Assembly (NCBI GenBank): GCA_937895465.1
Contig: CALAYY010000145.1
Coordinates: 1 to 21,665 of the forward strand
Length of the DNA stretch: 21,665 bases
Direction: 5' to 3'
From: an uncultured Clostridia bacterium
Lineage (GTDB): Bacteria > Bacillota > Clostridia > Christensenellales > DUVY01
Made by a program: the position numbers and the translations under genes. Positions 1 to 7,647 of this stretch are shown piece after piece (the first letter of the stretch is position 1; every line of letters starts with the position of its first letter). A model generated the notes under the pieces. The model had not been told where the DNA came from, searched no databases, and saw only the letters and a list, made by a program, of their open reading frames with translations.

Positions 1-1181
1 GGTCATTGGTGTTAGTTGATGAAATTGGTGCTGGAACTGACCCGTCTGAAGGTGCTGCTCTTGCAATAGGTATAATAAAATATATGCACAAGATGGGAGT
101 CTTGGCTATTGTCACTACTCATTACTCTGAACTAAAAGAGTTTTCGCTGACTAATCCATATATCAGAAATGCTTCTATGGAATTTGATTTCAAAACCTTA
201 TTGCCGACATATAAAATTATGATGGATTTGCCTGGAACAAGCAATGCACTTGCAACTGCAAGGCATCTAGGATTAAATGCTGAAATCTTAGATGAGGCTA
301 AAAAAGCGATTGATGAAGAAAAACATAATTTTGAAAATGTTTTAAGGCTGGCTAGGTCATTAAAATCCCAAGCAGAAAACGAATATGAGCAAGCACAAAT
401 AGAGCGTGAAAAGTTGCAGCAAGAAATCCAAGAAGTTTTGAATGAAAAAGAAAAGATAAGCCAAATAAAAGAAAAAATCAACACTCAAGCAGAACGTGAA
501 GTAAAATCTATCATTGCCAAAAAGACCGCACAAGCCAATGAATATATTGAACGTTTGACCGAAATAGTTAATCAAGCAGAATTGGACCAAAGCGAATTAT
601 TAAAGGCTAAACAATTAAGAACTGCTATAGAAAATCAATTATATGAAGATTCTCTTAATACAGATTATAATGATGTAAAAGAGCTTTCTATAGATGACAT
701 TAAAATTGATATGAATGCTTATATAAAAACGCTCCAAAAAGAATGTGTTATTATGTCTTTGCCTGATAGAAAAGGCTTTGTTGATGTCAGTATTGGCAAT
801 ATGCGGCTTAATATTAATATAAATGATTTGGGTGTATTAAAACATACTGCATTAAAACCAGAAAAAAAAGAATCAACTATTATAAAAAGAGCTGCATCAA
901 ATAGCGATAATAGCCCATCAATTATTTCTTCTCCGTCTATAACCATAGAAATTAACCTTTTGGGAAACACAGTAGATGAAGCTGCTGCAAAAATAGATAT
1001 CTTTTTGGATAATGCTGTTAGGAACGGTATTAATGAAGTTAAGATTGTGCATGGAAAAGGAACAGGTGCTTTGAGGCGGGGTATTCATAATTATCTTAAA
1101 GTCAGTAGACTTATATCAGGATATCGGCTTGGGATGAATAATGAGGGCGGAAGCGGTGTTACAATAGTAACACTTAAATGA
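1..1181 (+). CDS. mutS2: Endonuclease MutS2, 3' part (cut by window start)
   Basis: MutS2 is a MutS-family ATPase with a C-terminal Smr nuclease domain; family members have been linked to suppression of recombination and to splitting or rescue of collided ribosomes. The gene runs in from the left edge: the open frame continues through codon 3-5, so the first visible TTG/GTG codons are internal. Visible, counted from base 6: Walker B with the DEIGAGTDP signature at residues 5-13, the H-loop ATHY-like TTHYSEL near 37-43, a long charged coiled coil at about 105-215, a KOW-like beta region around 245-280, and an Smr domain from about 312 to 391 with the HGKGTGALR motif starting at H349. The Walker A part and the lever/clamp domains lie outside the window. 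The usual LDLRG-type Smr entry motif reads INLLG here. No clear terminator follows; the next gene starts 59 nt downstream and may be cotranscribed. Confidence 0.95.
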   Translation, partial: SLVLVDEIGAGTDPSEGAALAIGIIKYMHKMGVLAIVTTHYSELKEFSLTNPYIRNASMEFDFKTLLPTYKIMMDLPGTSNALATARHLGLNAEILDEAKKAIDEEKHNFENVLRLARSLKSQAENEYEQAQIEREKLQQEIQEVLNEKEKISQIKEKINTQAEREVKSIIAKKTAQANEYIERLTEIVNQAELDQSELLKAKQLRTAIENQLYEDSLNTDYNDVKELSIDDIKIDMNAYIKTLQKECVIMSLPDRKGFVDVSIGNMRLNININDLGVLKHTALKPEKKESTIIKRAASNSDNSPSIISSPSITIEINLLGNTVDEAAAKIDIFLDNAVRNGINEVKIVHGKGTGALRRGIHNYLKVSRLISGYRLGMNNEGGSGVTIVTLK

Positions 1182-1240
1182 TGACATTTAAATCATTTTA
1201 TATTATGATATAATTAAACTAAATTTTTTTATGGTGAGTT

Positions 1241-1825
1241 ATGGTTGAAACATATTTTGAACAAAGTAATTCTTGCGAAAATCCCAATGCTAATAAAGGT
1301 AAAAAAATCTTTTTTAAAGTTTTGTATTATTCTTTTTTAGTTTTAGGTTTTATTTTATTTATTATTATATTTGGGCTTCCGATGTTTAGTGCCGATATGC
1401 CGTGGTATCAGGCATTAGTTGGGGTGTTATTATGGATGATAATGCCTATATCGTTATTTTTAGGTGCTTTTTTTGTAAAGAAAATTCTTAATAATCTTGA
1501 TTCTGTATTTGATTATGTTCTTAATGGTAGAGAATTTTACATTATGCGCATAACTAACAGCAGTAAAAGAAAAAAATTCTTACAAGTTAATGTATCTCAA
1601 ATGACGGCAATCGGTAAGATATCACTCGACAGTTATGAAAGATATGCCGCAGATCCAAACATAAAAAAGGTTTTTGCTCTTACCAATCCTCAAAATGAAG
1701 ACAATATTTTTTATATGTTCTATAATGACAGTCCCAAAAAAATATTATTACATTTTGAGCCTAATGAAGAATGTATAATGAATATAAGAAGAACGCTTGG
1801 AAGAGATATAATATCCAGAAAATAA
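1241..1825 (+). CDS. Two-helix membrane protein of unknown function, resembling the DUF6106 group
   Basis: A 194-residue protein whose function I do not recognise. It has a short polar N-terminus, two transmembrane helices (about residues 26-47 and 56-80) and a soluble C-terminal half of about 110 residues that is probably cytoplasmic and mixed alpha/beta. The pattern of that half, a YVLNGREFYI strand, a basic stretch (SSKRKKFLQVNV) and a final LHFEPNEE segment, resembles from memory the Clostridia family DUF6106, itself uncharacterised and often near nifS-type genes. Start: ATG 1241 with a GGTGAG placed unusually close upstream (1233-1238). An upstream ATG at 1231 runs into a stop after five codons. 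A TATAAT lies at 1209-1214 without a convincing -35. It sits 59 nt after mutS2 and 15 nt before the cysteine desulfurase, so it is likely part of the same transcript. Confidence 0.8.
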   Translation: MVETYFEQSNSCENPNANKGKKIFFKVLYYSFLVLGFILFIIIFGLPMFSADMPWYQALVGVLLWMIMPISLFLGAFFVKKILNNLDSVFDYVLNGREFYIMRITNSSKRKKFLQVNVSQMTAIGKISLDSYERYAADPNIKKVFALTNPQNEDNIFYMFYNDSPKKILLHFEPNEECIMNIRRTLGRDIISRK

Positions 1826-1840
1826 AGGCAAAATAACTAC

Positions 1841-2971
1841 ATGATATATCTTGATAACGCAGCTACAACAAAAATGTATGAAGAGCTGTTGTGCATTTAT
1901 AAAGAATTTGGAACGGATAATTTTTTTAATCCTTCAGCACTATATAAAAGCGCTTTGGATGTTGCAGTAAAGATACGGCAGGCAAGAGCAGACTTGGCTA
2001 ACTTTCTTGGTGCCAACCATAACGAAATAATCTTTACTGGCAGTGCTACAGAAGCTAACAATATGGCGTTAAGAGGAGCTATTCGTGCTAACTCTAATAT
2101 TGTAATTTCTGCAGGAGAGCATTCTTCAGTTTATAAAACTGCTCTTTCATTAAAAAACAATGGCGTTCTCTGTGAATTAATACCATTAAATAAAAACGGT
2201 CAAGTTAATCAGGATAAGTTATATAATTATTTATCAAATAACAAGGTATCAATTGTTTCAATCATTCATGTGAGCAACGAAACAGGTGCTATTAATGACA
2301 TAAAAGAAATTGCCAAAAACATTAAGAAAATAAGTCCATCAACTTTACTTCATAGCGATGGAGTTCAAGCCTTTGGTAAAATTCCTGTAAAAAATTTGGG
2401 TATAGACTTATACAGCATTGCAGCGCATAAGATAAAGGGTCCAAAAGGTATAGGTGCTTTATATATCAAAAAGGGTGTTCATCTTAATCCCATAATTACA
2501 GGAGGCGGTCAAGAAAACAATTTGCGCAGCGGTACAGAAAATGTTGCTAATATCCTAGCTTTTGCCGCTGCTATCAAATTATTTTCATCGCATTTTAACT
2601 TTGATAAAATGCTTGAATTAAGAGAGATCTTTATTAAGACGTTAACAGCAGAAATAGGTGATATAATCTTTACTTTATCTGATGATTATAATACTATGCC
2701 ACACATAATATCATTGATTGTTCCTGATATTAAGGGTGAGACACTGTTGCATATGCTAGAAAGCCAAGATATTTTGATAGGCTTGGGTTCTGCATGCTCA
2801 GCAAACAATAAAGGTAACAGAGTTTTGCAGGAATTGGGTTATACTTCAAAGCAGACTGAAAGTTCAATTAGAATAAGCTTTTCTCCTGACAATACCATTG
2901 ATGAAATAAAATATGCCGCCCAAGTCATGGCGTCATCTATAAAAGAATACAGAATAATAAATAAAAAATAG
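1841..2971 (+). CDS. Cysteine desulfurase (NifS/IscS-like, class V aminotransferase fold)
   Basis: A PLP enzyme that converts L-cysteine to alanine and an enzyme-bound persulfide used for tRNA thiolation, Fe-S clusters or thiamine. Family motifs are in order: YLDNAATT at the N-terminus, TGSATEANN, the EHSS motif, HVSNETGAI, SDGVQAFGK, the PLP lysine K197 in the AAHKIKGPKG context, GGGQENNLRSGTENV, and the catalytic cysteine C319 in GLGSACSAN. The 376-residue length is normal for the IscS/NifS group and the short active-site loop fits class I. The start ATG 1841 has only a weak purine-rich upstream sequence. The stop is 7 nt before thiI, so the two are almost certainly cotranscribed. As in other Firmicutes that pair a NifS-like protein with a rhodanese-less ThiI, its likely main job is to feed sulfur to ThiI; this partner assignment is inferred from position. 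Confidence 0.95.
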   Translation: MIYLDNAATTKMYEELLCIYKEFGTDNFFNPSALYKSALDVAVKIRQARADLANFLGANHNEIIFTGSATEANNMALRGAIRANSNIVISAGEHSSVYKTALSLKNNGVLCELIPLNKNGQVNQDKLYNYLSNNKVSIVSIIHVSNETGAINDIKEIAKNIKKISPSTLLHSDGVQAFGKIPVKNLGIDLYSIAAHKIKGPKGIGALYIKKGVHLNPIITGGGQENNLRSGTENVANILAFAAAIKLFSSHFNFDKMLELREIFIKTLTAEIGDIIFTLSDDYNTMPHIISLIVPDIKGETLLHMLESQDILIGLGSACSANNKGNRVLQELGYTSKQTESSIRISFSPDNTIDEIKYAAQVMASSIKEYRIINKK

Positions 2972-2978
2972 GATAATT

Positions 2979-4124
2979 ATGAAAAAGGTTATTATTATAC
3001 GATACGGCGAAATATATCTCAAAGGCGACAACAGAAATTATTTTGAAAGCTTATTAATTCAAAATATTAATTATGTATTAAAAGGCTTTGATTACAGCTT
3101 GAAAAGAATACGTGGAAGGTTTGTCATTTCTGATTTTACAGAAGAAGATGAAATAATTTCTAGACTTTCTTATGTTTTTGGAATATATTCTTACAGCTTA
3201 GGCTATGCTGTAAAAAGCGATTTGGAAATTATTCAAAAGACAGCATTAAATGTAGTTGGAAACGGAAAAACCTTTAAGGTGTCAACCAATCGTGCTGATA
3301 AACTTTTTTCGCTTAACTCGCAAGAAATAAGTGCTCAAGTAGGCGGATTTATATTAGAAAATATACCAAATCTAAAAGTTGATTTGCATAATCCTGAATT
3401 TATAGTTTATATCGATTTGAGAGAAGACGGAAACACCTTTTTGTATTCTAATATTTCTGAAGGCGTAGGCGGCCTGCCTGTCGGTTGCAGCGGTAAGGGA
3501 TTATTGATGCTCTCAGGCGGAATTGACAGTCCTGTAGCTGGATATATGATGGCGAAAAGGGGATTAAAAATTGGAGGCGTTCATTTCTTTAGTTTTCCTT
3601 ATACCAGCGAACTAGCAAAGGATAAGGTTATTCAACTTTCTGAAGTGCTAAGCAAATACAACAATGGAATGGACTTATATATCGTTCCTTTTACTAAAAT
3701 TCAGGAAAAAATAAACAGTCTTAATACTACATACACTGTAATATTAATGCGAAGATATATGATGCGTATAGCCAATTCGCTCGCAGAGAAGTTTGGATAT
3801 AAAGCAATTCTCACAGGAGAAAGCTTGGCACAAGTTGCAAGTCAAACGCTAGAAAGTATGACAGTGACCAATCAAGCCTCATATCTGCCTGTTTTTAGAC
3901 CTGTAATAGGCATGGATAAAGAAGAGATAATCAATATAAGCCGAAAAATGCAAACTTATGATATTTCTATTTTGCCTTATGATGATTGTTGCACAGTCTT
4001 TGTGCCAAAACATCCAGTAACAAAGCCCAGTTTAGCCTCTATAGAAAAGCTAGAAAAGTTGTTGGATTTGGATATATTGGTTAATGAAGCAATCGAAAAT
4101 ACAGAATTAATAAGAATTGAATAA
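2979..4124 (+). CDS. thiI: tRNA 4-thiouridine synthetase / thiazole sulfur carrier ThiI (short form)
   Basis: ThiI adenylates U8 of tRNAs and replaces its oxygen with sulfur; it can also pass sulfur to ThiS for thiamine. The 381-residue protein shows an N-terminal ferredoxin-like domain (IIIRYGEIYLKG), a THUMP domain at about 60-165, and a PP-loop ATP-binding motif SGGIDSP at residues 179-185 in the longer context LMLSGGIDSPVAGYMMAKRG. Downstream are the conserved GESLAQVASQT segment and a DDCCTVF cysteine pair. It ends without the C-terminal rhodanese domain of the E. coli enzyme, as in B. subtilis, so the persulfide is expected to come from the upstream desulfurase. An AGGA overlapping the preceding stop region serves as ribosome-binding site for ATG 2979. 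The 3' end faces the PBP gene with a 7-nt gap and no hairpin visible. Confidence 0.95.
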   Translation: MKKVIIIRYGEIYLKGDNRNYFESLLIQNINYVLKGFDYSLKRIRGRFVISDFTEEDEIISRLSYVFGIYSYSLGYAVKSDLEIIQKTALNVVGNGKTFKVSTNRADKLFSLNSQEISAQVGGFILENIPNLKVDLHNPEFIVYIDLREDGNTFLYSNISEGVGGLPVGCSGKGLLMLSGGIDSPVAGYMMAKRGLKIGGVHFFSFPYTSELAKDKVIQLSEVLSKYNNGMDLYIVPFTKIQEKINSLNTTYTVILMRRYMMRIANSLAEKFGYKAILTGESLAQVASQTLESMTVTNQASYLPVFRPVIGMDKEEIINISRKMQTYDISILPYDDCCTVFVPKHPVTKPSLASIEKLEKLLDLDILVNEAIENTELIRIE

Positions 4125-4131
4125 AACGGTG

Positions 4132-6201
4132 TTAGTTATTTTCTTTTGAATATGATCTTTTAGTAAAAAACTCTTTCATTTTATCAAGAAAAGACTTTTC
4201 TTTGGTTTTATGTTCTTCTATTTTTTCTTGAATATCCCATCGAATGTTTATAGCTTTTGAAGGCATATTCCTTAAAGAAAATATCTCTCTTTTTCTATAT
4301 CTTGGAGCTAATTGTGCGTTTGCCAGTACTAAGGTTTGATTGCTGTTATATTCATTCAAATCTATGTCAGCATAAACTACGCCTTTTGGTTTTTCAAAAT
4401 CAGGCAGAATTTTATTTTTATAAATGGTGTCATAAACTTTTTTTGTAATCATTGTGGGATATGTAGCGCCTGTTACATTATTAGATAAAGCGTTTTTCTC
4501 TTCGTTGAAGATATTTCCTAACCATATACCCATAGTATGTTGTGTTGTATATGAAGTACAGTAAGCATCATTATTTTTAGAGGACTTTAGATAACTGTTA
4601 GTACCAGTTTTAGCCGCTACAGCATATTCGCTGCCTTTTAGTCTTTTGGCTGTGCCGCTATTTGTTGCACTTTTTAGCATATCGGTCAAAATGTATGCAG
4701 TGTCTTCATTAACTATTCTTTTTGGATTATAGTTGTTTTGATATATAACTTGTCCGTCTTTTGTTTCTATTTTATTAATAAATGAACTTTTTTGATATAA
4801 TCCTTTATTAGGAAGCATTGCATAAGCCGAAGAAAGCTCATATAAAGTTATACCTTTGTGTAATCCTCCTAAAGCAAGGCTAAGTCCGTTATCATTATCA
4901 TCTAATTCAAATCCTATTTTACCCAAAAAATCTACTGCTGTATCTGTTCCAATGCTTTTTAAAACCTTTACAGCGGCTATATTATTTGAAGTGCTTATTG
5001 CATCTCTTATGTTAATCCATCCATAATGTTTTCCGCTGTAGTTTTTTGGGCTGTAACCGTTATAATTAATTGGCTCGTCCAAAATAAGTGTAGCAGCAGT
5101 TATAAGATTATTTTCTAGGGCAGGAGCATAAACAGCCAAAGGTTTGATTGTTGAAGCCGGCTGTCTTTTTATATTTAATATATCTTCATTTGACGATATC
5201 ATTCCGGTTATTCCATAAGTATTATTGTCAATTACTATTCCGGCGTAATCAGGCATCACTCCGTTTTTGTTGATAGCTTGAGGTATATATTGGCTAAAAG
5301 ATTGACTTAATGCTTCTTGTGCGTCTTTATTGTAATAAGTATAAATAATGCAGTTTGTTAAATTGGTTTTTGAGTTTTTTAACAAATTCATAGCTTCTAA
5401 AACGGCAGATCTAGAATAAATATTTTGAAATTTTTTACTTTTTTCAAAAGAAAAATTTAAATCAGATTCTAGTGCTTCTTTATACTGTATTTCATCAATA
5501 AAACCACTTTTAAACATTGCTTTTAAAACAGTCTTTTGTCTGTTAATCAGCAATTCTCTATTTTTGTAAGGATTATATTTTGTAGGAGAATTTATAATTG
5601 CAGCCAGTGCCGCCGCCTCGGATAAATTAAGATTTTTTGATGATTTCCCAAAATAGACATTTGAGGCTGATTCTATTCCAAACAAACCATTTCCAAAATA
5701 AACAATATTAAGATACTTTTCCAAAATCTCATCTTTGGAATAATTTTTTTCTAATTGTCTTGTTATATGTGCTTCTTTTAATTTTCTTTCAATTGTGCGT
5801 TCATTAGATAAATGAGTGTTTTTTACAAGCTGTTGACTTATAGTAGAAGCGCCTTCCTTAAATGAAAGTGTTTTAATGTCGTTTACTGCTGCACCAATCA
5901 GCCTGATATAATCAAATCCATGGTGTTTATAAAATCTTTTATCTTCTATAGCAATAAAGGCTTTTGGCACATAATCAGGAAGATTGGTTAACAAAGCCAT
6001 ATTTCCGTGCTGACCGTTATATTCTAAGGGGGTCATATCATCTGCTAAAACCTCTATTGTCTGTCCTATATCGTCTATTGTTTTTTTGTTCAAATCTACA
6101 TAATCAATACTAATAATAATAAAGAATGCGCTTAATGCTCCTGCGATAGCTACACTTGCCAAAACTATTGAAATTATTTTGAAAGTTTTTTTGAATTTCA
6201 T
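4132..6201 (-). CDS. Class A penicillin-binding protein (PBP1A-like bifunctional peptidoglycan synthase)
   Basis: An inner-membrane enzyme that polymerises lipid II (GT51 domain) and cross-links the stems (transpeptidase). Numbered from ATG 6201 it has 689 residues. A single N-terminal membrane anchor lies at about 8-32. The GT51 domain spans about 70-240 with catalytic E86 in AFIAIEDKRFYKHHG, and EGASTISQQLVKN at 116-128. The transpeptidase domain spans about 315-620 with nucleophile S350 in STIK, S405-N406-N407 as SxN, and K531-T532-G533. The C-terminus is a short basic tail. An in-frame TTG at 6225 would add 8 residues but has no ribosome-binding site. ATG 6201 is preferred because a TATACT hexamer ends 6 nt before it, consistent with a leaderless mRNA. 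It is convergent with thiI and divergent from miaB. Confidence 0.93.
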   Translation of the reverse strand: MKFKKTFKIISIVLASVAIAGALSAFFIIISIDYVDLNKKTIDDIGQTIEVLADDMTPLEYNGQHGNMALLTNLPDYVPKAFIAIEDKRFYKHHGFDYIRLIGAAVNDIKTLSFKEGASTISQQLVKNTHLSNERTIERKLKEAHITRQLEKNYSKDEILEKYLNIVYFGNGLFGIESASNVYFGKSSKNLNLSEAAALAAIINSPTKYNPYKNRELLINRQKTVLKAMFKSGFIDEIQYKEALESDLNFSFEKSKKFQNIYSRSAVLEAMNLLKNSKTNLTNCIIYTYYNKDAQEALSQSFSQYIPQAINKNGVMPDYAGIVIDNNTYGITGMISSNEDILNIKRQPASTIKPLAVYAPALENNLITAATLILDEPINYNGYSPKNYSGKHYGWINIRDAISTSNNIAAVKVLKSIGTDTAVDFLGKIGFELDDNDNGLSLALGGLHKGITLYELSSAYAMLPNKGLYQKSSFINKIETKDGQVIYQNNYNPKRIVNEDTAYILTDMLKSATNSGTAKRLKGSEYAVAAKTGTNSYLKSSKNNDAYCTSYTTQHTMGIWLGNIFNEEKNALSNNVTGATYPTMITKKVYDTIYKNKILPDFEKPKGVVYADIDLNEYNSNQTLVLANAQLAPRYRKREIFSLRNMPSKAINIRWDIQEKIEEHKTKEKSFLDKMKEFFTKRSYSKENN

Positions 6202-6213
6202 AAGGTTAGTATA
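6202..6213 (-). promoter_or_regulatory. Candidate -10 box for leaderless transcription of the PBP gene
   Basis: On the - strand TATACT (6213 down to 6208; five of six match TATAAT) is followed by exactly 6 nt and the ATG at 6201, so transcription would be expected to begin at or next to the A of the start codon. No Shine-Dalgarno sequence is present. There is no good -35 at 17 nt. A TTGACA on the - strand at 6275-6270 exists but is spaced for a different, weaker -10 (about 6250-6245), so a second, longer leader is possible. Confidence 0.45.
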
Positions 6214-6258
6214 TATGATTTTCAAGGTATTTATTATTTGGTCTATAAAAGAATTAAC

Positions 6259-6287
6259 TTGTCTAAAATTGTCAACTAAGCTATAAT
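6259..6287 (+). promoter_or_regulatory. Sigma-A-type promoter of the miaB-mutS-mutL-miaA-ynbB block
   Basis: A -35 TTGTCT (6259-6264) and a -10 TATAAT (6282-6287) are separated by 17 nt, predicting a start near 6294 and a leader of about 38 nt. AAGGA at 6321-6325, 6 nt before the miaB ATG, is a good ribosome-binding site. No terminator or other strong promoter is seen before 14268, so this may serve the whole block. Confidence 0.65.
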
Positions 6288-6331
6288 CAAGTAAGCAAAA
6301 TAAATAACTTTAATAATAATAAGGAACATAA

Positions 6332-7642
6332 ATGTTTTATCATATAATCACTTACGGCTGTCAGATGAATGTTCATGAATCTGAAAAACTTGCAGGAATG
6401 TTAGAAAACTTGGGTTATGTCAGCACGCCTAAAAAAGAAGATGCTGATGTCATTTTGTTTAATACATGTTGTATAAGAGATACCGCCGAAAGAAGAGCTT
6501 ACGGTAATATAGCCGCTCTAAAAAAGCTAAAAAAGAATAAACCTGATTTGATTATAGGGGTTTGCGGCTGCATGCCTCAACAAGATTCATCAAAAACATA
6601 TTTAGAAACAAAAATGCCTCATGTTGATATTGTTTTTGGAACGCATAATCTGCACAAATTCTCTGAAATGCTTCAAAATTGCCTTAAGGACAAGAAAAGG
6701 ATAATTGAAACTTGGGGCGATAGCGTACTTCAGCCAGCCAATACGCCTATGACCAGGACAAGCGGTGTTAATGCTTGGGTTAACATTACGTACGGATGCA
6801 ATAATTATTGCACCTATTGCATTGTGCCTTATGTACGAGGCAGAGAAATAAGCCGCCCAATGAACGAAATTATCGAAGAAGTTAAACAGCTGCTAAAAAG
6901 CGAACAGTATTCCGAAATTACATTACTAGGGCAAAATGTTAATTCTTACGGCAATGATTTAAAAGACGGGACAACTTTTGCCAAGTTGTTGGAGAACATT
7001 GCTATTTTAGACGGTGAATTTAGATTAAAATTTATGACATCTCATCCTAAGGATATAAAAGATGAGGTGATTGACACTATTGCAAAGTACAAAAAGATTT
7101 CAAGACTTATTCATCTTCCCGTTCAAAGCGGCAGCAATGCAATTTTGAAGGCAATGAACAGAAGATATACAAGAGAATATTATCTTGAAAGGGTAAATTA
7201 TATAAGACAGCAAATGCCTGATGCAGGACTTTCTAGCGATATTATAGTAGGTTTTCCAGGAGAGACAGAACAGGACTTTTTGGATACGCTGAGCCTTGTT
7301 AAAGAAGTGGGATATAGTAATCTTTATATGTTTATGTATTCTCCTAGAAAAAACACTCCTGCAGCAAGCATGCCTAATCAAATTGATGAATTAGTTAAAA
7401 AAGAAAGGGTAAAAAAGCTTATAGAGTTGCAAAGAGGATTAATGCGTGAAAACGCCAAGCAAAGCATAGGAAAAAAATACAGGGCATTGTTTGAAGAATT
7501 TAAAGACGGTGTTTTGTCTGCCGTAACTGATTGTGGGAAGTTGGTTTTTATTAACAACGCATCAAAAGAGTTAGTTGGTAAGTTTGGGGAAGTTTTGATT
7601 ACAAGTGCAAAAAGCGGAAGATTGATAGGAGAATTAGTTTAG
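6332..7642 (+). CDS. miaB: tRNA-2-methylthio-N6-isopentenyladenosine synthase MiaB
   Basis: A radical-SAM methylthiotransferase that adds a methylthio group to i6A37 of tRNAs reading UNN codons, the modification begun by MiaA encoded three genes downstream. The 436 residues hold an N-terminal UPF0004 domain with cluster cysteines C10 (TYGCQMN), C46 (FNTCC) and C80 (VCGCMPQQ). The radical-SAM core carries C156, C160 and C163 (CNNYCTYC, followed by IVPYVRGRE), and a C-terminal TRAM domain covers about the last 65 residues. The IVPYVRGRE sequence is typical of MiaB rather than the MtaB or RimO relatives. It has its own promoter and a good ribosome-binding site. mutS begins 5 nt after its stop. 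Confidence 0.96.
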   Translation: MFYHIITYGCQMNVHESEKLAGMLENLGYVSTPKKEDADVILFNTCCIRDTAERRAYGNIAALKKLKKNKPDLIIGVCGCMPQQDSSKTYLETKMPHVDIVFGTHNLHKFSEMLQNCLKDKKRIIETWGDSVLQPANTPMTRTSGVNAWVNITYGCNNYCTYCIVPYVRGREISRPMNEIIEEVKQLLKSEQYSEITLLGQNVNSYGNDLKDGTTFAKLLENIAILDGEFRLKFMTSHPKDIKDEVIDTIAKYKKISRLIHLPVQSGSNAILKAMNRRYTREYYLERVNYIRQQMPDAGLSSDIIVGFPGETEQDFLDTLSLVKEVGYSNLYMFMYSPRKNTPAASMPNQIDELVKKERVKKLIELQRGLMRENAKQSIGKKYRALFEEFKDGVLSAVTDCGKLVFINNASKELVGKFGEVLITSAKSGRLIGELV

Positions 7643-7647
7643 TTAAT

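Noticed and set aside
1176..1198. AAATGAT / ATCATTT hairpin after mutS2 as a terminator
   Set aside because: The stem is only 7 bp, almost all A-T, with a 9-nt loop and no T-run directly after it; stability is too low.
6202..6225. TTG 6225 as start of the PBP
   Set aside because: It has no ribosome-binding site and would place the N-terminal extension over the -10 box; ATG 6201 gives a normal short cytoplasmic tail before the membrane anchor.
7100..7381. Antisense open frames inside miaB and other genes (for example 122-484 and 18041-18406 on the - strand)
   Set aside because: They have no recognisable domains or ribosome-binding sites and lie wholly opposite well-supported genes, so they are chance frames.
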